From: Flaviflexus ciconiae
GTDB taxonomy: Bacteria; Actinomycetota; Actinomycetes; Actinomycetales; Actinomycetaceae
Direction: 5' to 3'
DNA length: 64,000 nucleotides
Assembly: GCF_003971195.1 (NCBI RefSeq)
Contig: NZ_CP034593.1
Coordinates: forward strand, 248,001-312,000
Positions 17,551 to 26,126 of this stretch are shown here, piece after piece. Positions within the stretch are counted from its first letter, which is position 1; each line of letters begins with the position of its first letter. The translations under genes and the position numbers were made by a program. The notes beneath the pieces were generated by a model. That model was not told the origin of the DNA. It made no database searches and saw only the letters and a program-made list of their open reading frames with translations.

Positions 17551-19359
17551 GTGCTGAAAATGTCAAATCTCTTTGTCCGGACCCTGCGCGAGAACCCCGC
17601 TGACGCGGAGGTCCCATCGCACCAGCTACTCGTACGCGCAGGCTATATCCGCCGTGCCGCCCCCGGCATCTACTCCTGGCTGCCGCTGGGCCTGCGGGTG
17701 CTCCGCAAGGTCGAGAAGATCGTGCGCGACGAGATGAATGCAACGGGAGCGCAGGAAGTGCACTTCCCGGCACTCCTGCCGCGCGAACCCTACGAGGCAT
17801 CAAACAGGTGGACCGAGTACGGCCCGAACCTGTTCCGTCTCAAGGACCGTCGCGACAACGACTACCTTCTGGCTCCTACGCACGAAGAGATGTTCACCCT
17901 GCTGGTGAAGGATCTCTACTCCTCGTACAAGGACCTGCCGCTGAATATCTACCAGATTCAGACGAAGTACCGCGACGAGGCACGTCCCCGTGCGGGCCTG
18001 ATCCGTGGCCGCGAGTTCATCATGAAGGACGCATACTCCTTCGATGTTCACGATGAGGGGCTGGAAGTTCAGTACCAGACGATGAGGGACGCGTATGAGA
18101 AGATCTTCAACCGTCTCGGACTCGACTACGTCATCTGCTCCGCGATGTCCGGAGCCATGGGTGGTTCCCGCTCCGAAGAGTTCCTTCACCCCACTGAAAT
18201 CGGTGAGGACACGTTCGTACGCGCTGCCTCCGGCTATGCTGCCAACGCGGAAGCCGTGACCACACCCCAGGCTGACGACGTCGACTTCTCCGACGTTCCC
18301 GCGGCCCAGGTATACGAAACACCCGAGTCGACTACGATCGAGGCCCTCGTCGACGTCGCCAACACGTTGCTGCCCCGGGACACTCCCTGGGAGGCCAAGG
18401 ATACGCTGAAGAACGTTGTCCTCGTGCTCAGCCATCCCGGCGGTGAAAAGGAAGTTATCGTTGTGGCACTTCCCGGCGACCGCGATGTCGACCTCAAGCG
18501 CGTCGAGGCGGCGCTAGCGCCTGCCGAGGTGGACGTGGCGGGACCCGAGGATCTCAAGAACCACCCCGAGCTCGTTCCCGGCTACATCGGTCCCGAGGTT
18601 ATTGGACCGAACTCACCCAACCGCGTGGTCGACGAAGATGGAAACATCTCGGGCTCGGTCCGCTTCCTTGTTGATCCCCGGATTGCACGCGGCTCAGCTT
18701 GGGTGACCGGTGCGAACGAGAACGAGAAGCACGTCTTCAACCTCGTCTATGGACGCGACTTCGAAGCGGATGGAACCATTGAGGCCGTGGAGATTCGCGA
18801 GGGCGATCCCGCACCCGACGGTTCGGGACCTCTCGAACTTGCTCGCGGCATCGAAGTCGGCCACATTTTCCAGCTTGGTCGCAAGTACGCCGAGGCGCTC
18901 GATCTCAAGGTTCTTGACGAGAACGGCAAGTCCCAGGTTGTCACCATGGGCTCCTACGGCCTTGGTGTCACCCGCGTGCTCGCAGCACTGGCGGAGAAGA
19001 ACCACGACGACCTCGGTTTGGCATGGCCGATCAATATCGCGCCCGCCCACATCCACGTGCTCGCCACCGGCAAGGGTGCAGAAATCTTTGAAACCGCCGA
19101 GTCACTGTCGGGTGAGCTGACAAAGGCTGGCTTCGAAGTCATCTACGACGACCGTGCAAAGGTATCCGCCGGCGTCAAGTTCAAGGATTACGAGCTACTC
19201 GGCGTTCCCTACGGTCTTGTCGTTGGGCGCGGCCTCGCCGAAGGCAAGGTCGAGATCCGCAACCGAGTGACCGGTGAATCCACCGAGGTGCCCGTCGAGG
19301 AAGCCGTAGAGCGCGTTGCTGAACTTCTCAAGACTGACCTGGAAGCGCACGGAGAGTGA
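17551..19359 (+). CDS. proS: Prolyl-tRNA synthetase
   Basis: 602-aa class II aminoacyl-tRNA synthetase of the bacterial type with an editing (INS) domain between motifs 2 and 3. Motif 2 region: [21 protein letters not shown]. Motif 3 region: [15 protein letters not shown]. The C-terminal anticodon-binding domain starts near [14 protein letters not shown]. Start at GTG; an ATG three codons in (MSNLFVRTL) is equally plausible. Followed by a strong bidirectional terminator. Confidence 0.96.
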   Translation: MLKMSNLFVRTLRENPADAEVPSHQLLVRAGYIRRAAPGIYSWLPLGLRVLRKVEKIVRDEMNATGAQEVHFPALLPREPYEASNRWTEYGPNLFRLKDRRDNDYLLAPTHEEMFTLLVKDLYSSYKDLPLNIYQIQTKYRDEARPRAGLIRGREFIMKDAYSFDVHDEGLEVQYQTMRDAYEKIFNRLGLDYVICSAMSGAMGGSRSEEFLHPTEIGEDTFVRAASGYAANAEAVTTPQADDVDFSDVPAAQVYETPESTTIEALVDVANTLLPRDTPWEAKDTLKNVVLVLSHPGGEKEVIVVALPGDRDVDLKRVEAALAPAEVDVAGPEDLKNHPELVPGYIGPEVIGPNSPNRVVDEDGNISGSVRFLVDPRIARGSAWVTGANENEKHVFNLVYGRDFEADGTIEAVEIREGDPAPDGSGPLELARGIEVGHIFQLGRKYAEALDLKVLDENGKSQVVTMGSYGLGVTRVLAALAEKNHDDLGLAWPINIAPAHIHVLATGKGAEIFETAESLSGELTKAGFEVIYDDRAKVSAGVKFKDYELLGVPYGLVVGRGLAEGKVEIRNRVTGESTEVPVEEAVERVAELLKTDLEAHGE

Positions 19360-19428
19360 CCGCGTGCGAGCAGTGGCAATTATCGACTGAGAATAAATCG
19401 ACTATCAAAACTCGTGCATGAGTGGTTT

Positions 19429-19454
19429 GTGGGCCCGAACTAATTCGGGCCCAC
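19429..19454. terminator. Bidirectional terminator after proS
   Basis: Perfect 11-bp stem GTGGGCCCGAA / TTCGGGCCCAC with loop CTAA, between the converging proS and gntR-type genes. Confidence 0.75.
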
Positions 19455-19513
19455 GTACACGTTAAGTGCGTAGTTTACGAGCTGGCATGATCCAACTTCG
19501 ACTACTGGCCGTC

Positions 19514-20185
19514 TCAGGAGTAAGAGTTGCTGGAGATACCGGGGATGTCTAGCAGGTGTGCCTGAAGAACGGAGAGTGCTCGCGCCTTGTCGCCTGCTCG
19601 AATGGATTCGAGAATCTCCCGGTGCTGAGCGTTAATAAGATCGATCCGTTGAGGCATAGACGAGACGGTACGTACTCCCATGCGGAACTGTCTTCTCAAG
19701 AGCGATTCGTGCAGCTCGGTAATAATCGAGTTACCCGCTTGGCTGACGAGACTGGAGTGGAATCTCTGGTCAGCGACAACAACGTCATACCAGCGTTGCT
19801 CACGTCCGGCGGCTTCGTGATCAACGAGGTGAGGGTCCGACAGGACTGTTGGGTCAATATTTTGATCAACGAGCTCGCCGATAGCGAATGACTCGAAGAC
19901 ATATCGGGCGGTAAATCCCTCCTCGAGTTCCGTAGGGCTAATGATGTGTACTTGGGTGCCACGGCGGGGGAGGATATCAACGAACTTTTCCGCAGCAAGG
20001 CGTTTAAGTGCTTCTCGAACCGGAGTGCGCGACGTTCCTACAAAGTGTGCAAGCTCTACTTCGTCGAGAAAGTCGCCTTCCTTGAACTCTCCTTTGAGAA
20101 TCGCATCCCGAATACAGCTGTAAGCACGCTCGCCTGCGGAAGGCCTGCCGGTGATGCCGCGGCCGGAGTCGGAAGAAGTCTTCAT
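19514..20185 (-). CDS. GntR-family (FadR/FCD) transcriptional regulator
   Basis: 223-aa regulator. The winged helix lies near residues 15-75 (AYSCIRDAILKGEFKEGDFL, TSRTPVREALKRLAAE, PRRGTQVHII), and the C-terminal FCD ligand domain has the metal-ligand pattern in VADQRFHSSLV and INAQHREILESI. Start set at MKTSSDSG; the longer frame would run through the palindromic operator region. It is divergent from the aldolase-nitrilase-TRAP operon, so it very likely controls it. FCD regulators usually sense organic acids. Confidence 0.92.
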   Translation of the reverse strand: MKTSSDSGRGITGRPSAGERAYSCIRDAILKGEFKEGDFLDEVELAHFVGTSRTPVREALKRLAAEKFVDILPRRGTQVHIISPTELEEGFTARYVFESFAIGELVDQNIDPTVLSDPHLVDHEAAGREQRWYDVVVADQRFHSSLVSQAGNSIITELHESLLRRQFRMGVRTVSSMPQRIDLINAQHREILESIRAGDKARALSVLQAHLLDIPGISSNSYS

Positions 20186-20190
20186 ATAAG

Positions 20191-20249
20191 CAGTGTAGTT
20201 CACCGTCTTTACATTCAGTACACACTGTGTATACATTACGTCTACACTG
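20191..20249. promoter_or_regulatory. Palindromic operator cluster between gntR-type gene and aldolase operon
   Basis: Three nested inverted repeats: TACACA-C-TGTGTA at 20219-20231, TGTATACA at 20228-20235, and outer arms CAGTGTAG (20191-20198) / CTACACTG (20242-20249). The locally A+T-rich divergent promoter region and its position fit a GntR/FCD operator. Confidence 0.65.
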
Positions 20250-20290
20250 TTGTGACTGGGCTAACGTCCCCACTGGAGCAAAGGAGCACC

Positions 20291-21037
20291 ATGGCAATTC
20301 CAGAGCAATGCGTCTGGCTTTCAGAACCCTCGACTGCCAAAGTCGACATCGCGAAACTAACTGGATTCGATGGGGTGATTCTCGACGTCGAACACGGACT
20401 GTTTGAACTTCGTTCTCTTGACTGGATGGTCTCGTACATCAAGGCGAACGGCTTGCGAGCAATCGTCAAGGTTCTTGGACCGGAACGGGAACCGATCCAG
20501 CAGGCCTTGGACTTCGGTGCAGATGCGGTAGTGATTCCCCACGTTGAGTCGGTTGAACACGCAATGCGGGTCACTGCGTTCGCCAAGTTCCCGCCGCTCG
20601 GTGATCGGAGCCTCGCAGGCGGCAGGACTGCTACCTACGTGGCGTACACGGATGAAGGGGTGGCCGAGATGGATCGGTCAACAAAGTGTTACCCGATGAT
20701 TGAAGATGCTGGCGCCCTCGAAGACGTCGAAGAGATTCTTGCTCTTGACACTGTTGATGGCATCTTTGTGGGCCCCACGGACCTGGCACTTCGGCGCGAA
20801 GGCGGAATCTACACGGCGAATGACGCAGAGGTCGAGGACATTCTTCGTGCGGCTCGGGCCGCTAATGCGGCGGGTAAGCCGTGGATTTTCCCGGCATGGT
20901 CCGCAAAAGAACAGGATATTGCTGTTCGCGAACGCGCGGCCATCGTCGGGCTCGCAATGGAGTACAGCGTTCTCTACAGTGGCTTCGCCAAGGTAAAGAG
21001 TGAGTTCGAGCAGATTGTGGAAAGGAATGGTTCGTGA
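20291..21037 (+). CDS. HpcH/HpaI-family aldolase/citrate lyase
   Basis: 248-aa TIM-barrel class II aldolase family protein; relatives cleave 4-hydroxy-2-oxo acids to pyruvate plus an aldehyde. Seen: ILDVEHGLFE (base His), AVVIPHVESVEHAM, metal ligand Glu in MIEDAGALEDVEEI, and metal ligand Asp in FVGPTDLAL. The catalytic Arg normally found in the IVRV position is Lys here (AIVKVLGP), so activity may differ. Start is the ATG after AAGGAGC; the longer open frame extends into the regulator. First gene of an overlapping operon. Confidence 0.9.
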   Translation: MAIPEQCVWLSEPSTAKVDIAKLTGFDGVILDVEHGLFELRSLDWMVSYIKANGLRAIVKVLGPEREPIQQALDFGADAVVIPHVESVEHAMRVTAFAKFPPLGDRSLAGGRTATYVAYTDEGVAEMDRSTKCYPMIEDAGALEDVEEILALDTVDGIFVGPTDLALRREGGIYTANDAEVEDILRAARAANAAGKPWIFPAWSAKEQDIAVRERAAIVGLAMEYSVLYSGFAKVKSEFEQIVERNGS

Positions 21038-21834
21038 CCATTAAGGCAGCAGTTGTCCAGTTCAGCCCCGGCAAGAACAAGGGCGAGAATCTCGACGCTA
21101 TTGAACACCATCTGAGAGCCGCCTCGGCAGAAGGCGTGCGCCTAGCAGTTCTTCCCGAATTTGCGATCTACACCGCCCCGGTCATGGGACAGGAGTTTGT
21201 TGATGCCGCAGAATCTGTCGATGGTCCGAGCATACGGCGGCTCCAAGAGCTCACCACGGAACTGAAGATCGCAATTGTTGCTGGAATGAACGAGACGGCG
21301 GACGGAAAACGGATCCACAACACGCTCGTCGGTATCGACGGGGGAGAGACCGTCGCCGTTTACCGGAAGGTTCATCTCTACGACGCTTTCGGATACAAAG
21401 AATCCTCGCACGTGATTCCCGCGGAGCCGGGCAACGGCGATACCTTTGAGGTTGATGGCTTTACGGTCGGAATGCAGACCTGCTACGACCTGAGATTCCC
21501 CGAGGTCAGCAGACTCCTGATTGATGCCGGGGCAACAGTTCTTGCTCTGCCGGCCGAATGGGTTCCCGGCCCTCAAAAGGAGTATCACTGGAACACGCTT
21601 ATCCGGGCCCGAGCGATTGAGAACACCGCCTATGTGGTTGCGGCGGATCAGAGCGGCCCGGCAGGAGTTGGCCAAAGCGCAATTATTGACCCCATGGGAG
21701 TGGCGCTCGCCCAGATTGGTGAAACGCAGGGGATCGTGACCGCAGAGATTTCTAAAGAGCGACTTGAATCTGCTCGGCAAACCAATCCTGCGCTTGTGGC
21801 GAGGCGATACCGCGTGGACAAGGGTGAGTCGTGA
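21034..21834 (+). CDS. Nitrilase-superfamily carbon-nitrogen hydrolase (amidase)
   Basis: 266-aa single-domain enzyme with the full catalytic triad: Glu42 (LPEFAIY), Lys112 (YRKVHLYDAFGYKES) and Cys150 (MQTCYDLRFPEVSR). The Nit2/omega-amidase-like motifs HLYDAF and CYDLRFPE suggest hydrolysis of an amide of an organic acid rather than a nitrile. GTG start overlaps the aldolase stop (GTGA), and its stop overlaps the TRAP binding-protein gene. Probably acts on the imported substrate to release ammonia (inference). Confidence 0.92.
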   Translation: MTIKAAVVQFSPGKNKGENLDAIEHHLRAASAEGVRLAVLPEFAIYTAPVMGQEFVDAAESVDGPSIRRLQELTTELKIAIVAGMNETADGKRIHNTLVGIDGGETVAVYRKVHLYDAFGYKESSHVIPAEPGNGDTFEVDGFTVGMQTCYDLRFPEVSRLLIDAGATVLALPAEWVPGPQKEYHWNTLIRARAIENTAYVVAADQSGPAGVGQSAIIDPMGVALAQIGETQGIVTAEISKERLESARQTNPALVARRYRVDKGES

Positions 21835-22910
21835 TGATGCGAAAGAACAAACTTGTTGGTGGCCTAGCGGCACTGCTTACGCTCGGCACCGTTGCCGCAT
21901 GTTCCGACTCCGGTGCAGAGTACACGCTCCATTACGCGACGTACTCCAGTCCGACGTCTGACCAGTCGAAGGTTGTTCAGCGTTGGGCCGCAGATATTGA
22001 GGAGGCAACTAACGGTGAGGTGGAAGTGATCTTCCATTACTCGGGTAGCCTGATCGGTGCTGAGGATGCACTTCAAGCCACCCTCGATGGTCGGGTCGAT
22101 ATCGCTCAGGTGGGTTCCATCTATGCAGCATCCGACCTGTCGATGTACACCGTTGTTGATCTTCCTTTCAAAACGAAGAACCCTGAAGTTCACATGCATT
22201 CGATCATGCGACTGTACGAAGAATCGGAGACCTACCGAGAGGACTTCGAACGTCAGGGCGTCAAGCTCATGTACCCGCTTCCCCTCGGCAGCATGATGAT
22301 CGGGCTGAGCTCACCAGCTGCCACACCAGAGGATCTCGAAGGGCGCTCTATTCGCGCCGGTGGTCTCACTTCTCAGGTGATTCTGGCACGCGGGGCGAAC
22401 CCTGTTGCGATGGGAGCTAACGATATTTACGAGTCGCTGGAACGCGGGATCGTCCAGGGATACACGTCGATTTCGCTACCGAACCTCCCTGCGTTTGGCC
22501 TGACGCGTTCCACCGATTATGTGGTCGACCCGGGAATCGGCGTTGCCGGTAGCTCGATTGTTGTCATCAACCAGGACCTGTATGAATCCATGCCCGAGGA
22601 ATACCAGCAGGCTATTGACGAAGCGTCTGCGAACAGCCTTCAGTACGGCACGGAAGAAATGGATGCGGCGGGCGCCGCGGCCTGTACAGAACTGAGGGAG
22701 GCCGGCACCGAGTTCTCGGCATTCGAAGATGCTGACGTCGAGGACTGGCGCGGAGATCTCGCACTCGATCAAGACTGGGTCACGGAATTCGAGGAGCGCG
22801 GGTACGATGCGCAAGGCGTCCTCGATGACTTTGAACAAATCATTGCCGAAGAAGAGCCGCTCTCGGACTACTCGGCACCGCTCAATGCATGCATGGGGGG
22901 ATCGCAATGA
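21831..22910 (+). CDS. dctP: TRAP transporter substrate-binding lipoprotein (DctP type)
   Basis: 359-aa extracytoplasmic binding protein. It has an N-terminal lipoprotein signal with lipobox TVAAC (Cys24), so it is anchored in the membrane. The DctP fold is seen in HYSGSLIGAEDALQATLDGRVDIAQV, PEDLEGRSIRAGG and ESLERGIVQGYTS. The family usually binds carboxylates through a conserved Arg; SIRAGG is the likely site. First TRAP gene of three, all overlapping by four bases. Its ligand is probably the substrate of the coupled amidase and aldolase. Confidence 0.93.
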   Translation: MMMRKNKLVGGLAALLTLGTVAACSDSGAEYTLHYATYSSPTSDQSKVVQRWAADIEEATNGEVEVIFHYSGSLIGAEDALQATLDGRVDIAQVGSIYAASDLSMYTVVDLPFKTKNPEVHMHSIMRLYEESETYREDFERQGVKLMYPLPLGSMMIGLSSPAATPEDLEGRSIRAGGLTSQVILARGANPVAMGANDIYESLERGIVQGYTSISLPNLPAFGLTRSTDYVVDPGIGVAGSSIVVINQDLYESMPEEYQQAIDEASANSLQYGTEEMDAAGAAACTELREAGTEFSAFEDADVEDWRGDLALDQDWVTEFEERGYDAQGVLDDFEQIIAEEEPLSDYSAPLNACMGGSQ

Positions 22911-23500
22911 GAACAATTCCACGCCCACTCGTCCTGTTGGCCGAAACGCTCGTCATTGTCGCTGGCGCTCTACTTGTTTTCCTTATGCTCCTGACCGTTG
23001 CCGACGTCGGAGGCCGAGCATTTGCAGACAGCTCAATCCTTGGAACGGTCGAGATCTCAACGCTTCTCATGGTTGCTATTGCGTTCCTGGGCTTGGCGGC
23101 GGCCGAGATCCACAATCGTCATGTCTCCGTTGAACTGGTGGAGGCATATCTGCCGCCCGTAGTTCGCCTCATTCTCGCAGGTGTGCGAACCGTGCTTATT
23201 ACCCTCACCGGCATCGTGATCTCTTGGGGCCTCCTCGGTGTTCTCACGTCCGCCTTTGAACGCGGAGAAACAACCAGCGGAATTCTACGGCTCGCAACAT
23301 GGCCAATGAAGGGGATTCTCCTTGTTTCATTCGTGCTGTTCTTTGTTGTGGCGATCTGGAACGCCATCAACGAATTCCTTGACATGAAAGAAGGGAAGGT
23401 CGTCGAAGACGACCAGTTGCTCGCCGTTCAGCAAGCCATTGATGACGCCGACGACATTACGGATACGGTCGTTGCCCATAGGACGGAGGAGAAGAAATGA
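22907..23500 (+). CDS. dctQ: TRAP transporter small membrane subunit (DctQ type)
   Basis: 197-aa protein with four hydrophobic segments: LVILAETLVIVAGALLVFLM-like segment at about 10-35, LLMVAIAFLGLAAAEIH, VRTVLITLTGIVISWGLLGV and GILLVSFVLFFVVAIWNAI. The DctQ pattern of a charged residue after helix 2 (EIHNRHVSVELV) is present. The C-terminal tail is acidic. Start at MRTIPRP, overlapping the dctP stop. Forms the membrane complex with DctM. Confidence 0.92.
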   Translation: MRTIPRPLVLLAETLVIVAGALLVFLMLLTVADVGGRAFADSSILGTVEISTLLMVAIAFLGLAAAEIHNRHVSVELVEAYLPPVVRLILAGVRTVLITLTGIVISWGLLGVLTSAFERGETTSGILRLATWPMKGILLVSFVLFFVVAIWNAINEFLDMKEGKVVEDDQLLAVQQAIDDADDITDTVVAHRTEEKK

Positions 23501-24846
23501 CCGGTGCAAGTGTTGGCGCTCTCGTCGCCGTCCTTATTCTCTTCTTCGTTCTTCTCGCGATTAGGCTTCACGTTGCCTTCGCACTGATGCTGGCGGGACT
23601 TCTGGGTGTCGTCATGCTGCGTTCGACAGATGCCGCAGTCTCAACCGGAGCGAATGCGCCGTTCTCAACGGCGGCCGACTATTCGCTTATCATCATTCCG
23701 CTGTTCATTTTCATGGGTGTCCTAGCCGTTAAAGCGGGACTTGCCCAGGCGGGCTTCGACGTAGCCTCCAGAGTGCTCCGCAAGCTCCCGGGAGGAGCTG
23801 CACTGTCCTCGCTCGCCGGATCTGGCATGTTTGCGGCGGTCACCGGTTCGTCCGTAGCAACGGTCGCAACTCTCGCCAAGGTATCGACCGAGGCGATTCT
23901 CAAGGCAGGGCATTCGATCAAGCTTGCCGCCGGTGTTGTGTGCGCGGGCGGTACGCTCGGTGTTCTTATCCCACCGTCGATCATCCTCGTCCTGTACGGC
24001 ATTATCACGGAGGAATCGATTGGCAGGCTCCTTCTTGCCGGTATTGCTCCCGGTATTCTCACAATCCTCATTTACGGAATGACGATTATGGGTCTTGTGA
24101 CGAGGGAGCGGAGACGTACAGCAGGCACGGCCAACTCACTCATTGAAAGAGAGCGGGCCGCGGCTGAAGAAGCGAAGAAGATCAAGATGGATGGCATGGG
24201 TTTTGCCTACCTCATCGTCATCTTCGCAGTCTCGATTGGAACGATCTATCTCGGTGTGGCAACACCAACGGAGGCTGCCTCCTTCGGTGCGACAGCTGCC
24301 CTGATTATCTTGTTCATCCGGAGCCAGAAGTCGAAGTTCCTGACCGGTCTTAAGGACTCCCTGGTTGAGTCCATCGGGCTGACCTCCATGACGTTCCTGC
24401 TCATGGTCGGAGCCGGGGTCTTCACGTACTTCCTTGCCCTCTCGGGCGCCTCAACGGCGCTCGTCGACGCGGTGGTTTCGGCTGATGTATCGCCGTACCT
24501 GGTTCTTGTCCTCTGCCTGCTCATGATCATCCCACTCGGGATGTTCCTGGACGGCACGTCAATGATCCTCATTGCTGCACCGCTCCTTCATCCCATCCTC
24601 ACCGGATATGGATTCGATGCAATCTGGATCGGAATCCTTATCGTTAAGGTTGCGGAAATGGCGCTTATAACGCCGCCTGTCGGCATGAATGCGTTTGTCT
24701 ACGTTGGGACCGTGCCTCAAGCTCGGCTCGGTGAAACCTTCCGTGGAATCTTCCCGTTCATCATTGCCGACATTGTCGTTGTCGCAATCCTGATCTTGGT
24801 GCCCGACATCGTCACCTTCATTCCTGATCTCTCCGGAACCACGTGA
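23497..24846 (+). CDS. dctM: TRAP transporter large permease subunit (DctM type)
   Basis: 449-aa ion-transporter-superfamily permease with about twelve hydrophobic segments. Diagnostic DctM sequences: SLIIIPLFIFMGVLA, GSGMFAAVTGSSVATVATLA, GTLGVLIPPSIILVLYGI, DGTSMILIAAPLLHPI and ITPPVGMNAFVYVG. It moves substrate with sodium symport, without ATP. Overlaps dctQ by four bases; the operon probably ends here or after the SDR gene, with a weak hairpin in between. Confidence 0.94.
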   Translation: MTGASVGALVAVLILFFVLLAIRLHVAFALMLAGLLGVVMLRSTDAAVSTGANAPFSTAADYSLIIIPLFIFMGVLAVKAGLAQAGFDVASRVLRKLPGGAALSSLAGSGMFAAVTGSSVATVATLAKVSTEAILKAGHSIKLAAGVVCAGGTLGVLIPPSIILVLYGIITEESIGRLLLAGIAPGILTILIYGMTIMGLVTRERRRTAGTANSLIERERAAAEEAKKIKMDGMGFAYLIVIFAVSIGTIYLGVATPTEAASFGATAALIILFIRSQKSKFLTGLKDSLVESIGLTSMTFLLMVGAGVFTYFLALSGASTALVDAVVSADVSPYLVLVLCLLMIIPLGMFLDGTSMILIAAPLLHPILTGYGFDAIWIGILIVKVAEMALITPPVGMNAFVYVGTVPQARLGETFRGIFPFIIADIVVVAILILVPDIVTFIPDLSGTT

Positions 24847-24898
24847 TCGAGAGCCGGAACTGCACTGATAGCCAGCTTTACAGCTGATCGGTAGGAGG

Positions 24899-24938
24899 CA
24901 AGGGGGGCGATGAATCGAGAAGATGAACGGCCCCCTTG
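24899..24938. terminator. Hairpin after the TRAP genes
   Basis: CAAGGGGGGC / GGCCCCCTTG (nine of ten positions pair) with a 20-base loop, no T-tract. Possibly a partial terminator between dctM and the SDR gene. Confidence 0.45.
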
Positions 24939-25121
24939 TCGTGCCCCACGCATTTACCGAGATTTTGCGCGTCGACAAGGCCAGTAAAAGGTGATTAAGA
25001 GGGGGATTTTGATAGTCCAAGAGAGTCAAGGAACTAAGTCCTGACACATTCTTAGGTAATCCTAATATTCTGGATATTTATTACAGAGAAACTGTAATTA
25101 AACAGTAAGGATGGGGTTAAC

Positions 25122-25870
25122 TTGCTGGGAGACTCGATGGCAAGGTTGCAATCATTACCGGTGCAGGCAACGGCATGGGAGAGGCAACAACCAAGCTCTT
25201 TGCTGAAGAAGGCGCAACGGTCTACGGCGTGGATATCAAGTCGGATGCACTGAAGAAGTGGGAAGACAATCCGAATGTTATTCCTGTCGTTGCTGACCTG
25301 CTCGATAATGACGACATTGAAAACCTCTTCAACCTTGTGAAGGAGAGGGAGGGCAAACTCGATATTCTTGCGAATATCGCGGGAATTAACGACCTCTGCT
25401 ATCCGCTTCTAGACACGACGGAAGAGCGGTGGGACATGGTTATCGACCTTGATCTCAAGGTTCCCTTCCTCCTGTCCCAGAAGGCTGTTGAGATGATGCT
25501 TCCGAAGGAATCCGGTGTCATCAGTGTTGGCTCCTACGCTGCGTACCGCGGTAACCACGGCCCGTCCTACTCCGCTGCTAAGCACGGACTCATGGGGCTG
25601 ACGTCAAGCGTTGCGGCAGGCTATGCAGATAAGGGAATCTGCTGCAATGCGATCAACCCCGGCGGTGTGAACACAAACATCGCGGAGAACTCGGGTGGCG
25701 AGTACCACGAGGAAGGCGTGAAGAGGTTGGGCATGGCGACCGGAAACGTTCCCGTTCCCTACGGTGAGCCGATCGAGATCGCCCGTGCGGCGCTCTGGCT
25801 GTCCGTCGACGAAGCCCACCACATCAACGGCGCACTCGTCCCCGTAGATGCTGGACTTTCTGCCTTCTGA
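25122..25870 (+). CDS. Short-chain dehydrogenase/reductase, start region disrupted
   Basis: About 249-aa SDR oxidoreductase: cofactor motif KVAIITGAGNGMGEATT (TGxxxGxG), NIAGIND, catalytic Ser in VISVGSYAAYRG, YSAAKHG (YxxxK), and NPGGVNTNI. The coding frame is open back to a TAA at 25118-25120 but has no ATG/GTG/TTG before the cofactor motif. A TTG at 25122, ten bases after AAGGA, would start the protein (M-AGRLDGKVAIITG) if one G were restored after it. The first in-frame ATG (25175) would cut off half the cofactor site. Last enzyme of the TRAP locus; it probably oxidises an alcohol intermediate. Confidence 0.85.
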
Positions 25871-25901
25871 GTTAAACATCAGTAGCCCCTTCGGAAATCC
25901 A

Positions 25902-25932
25902 GTGGAGCCCGCACGTTTTGTGCGGGCTCCAC
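25902..25932. terminator. Terminator after SDR gene
   Basis: Perfect 13-bp stem GTGGAGCCCGCAC / GTGCGGGCTCCAC with loop GTTTT. Confidence 0.75.
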
Positions 25933-25995
25933 GCTGTAAAGCAACAAGGTCACTGGGCACGAAACCATTCTGGGTGTTTACCCACCATTCTGGTG

Positions 25996-26029
25996 AAGGC
26001 ATGGGATGCAATAAGGCATGGGATGCAAT
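25996..26029. repeat. 17-bp tandem duplication
   Basis: AAGGCATGGGATGCAAT occurs twice with no gap, in the non-coding stretch between the SDR terminator and the nucleoside hydrolase. No function seen. Confidence 0.8.
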
Positions 26030-26126
26030 GCTGTCGAGAAAGCACTGGTGTTCCAGGGCGTCCTGGGCTGGACTCATATGATCTCAAGCGTTTGCTGAGA
26101 GTCAGCAGTTCTGTTGAGCTGAAGCA

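Noticed and set aside
24559..25047. 162-codon leftward frame after dctM
   Set aside because: Mostly antisense to dctM and without a plausible start or family.
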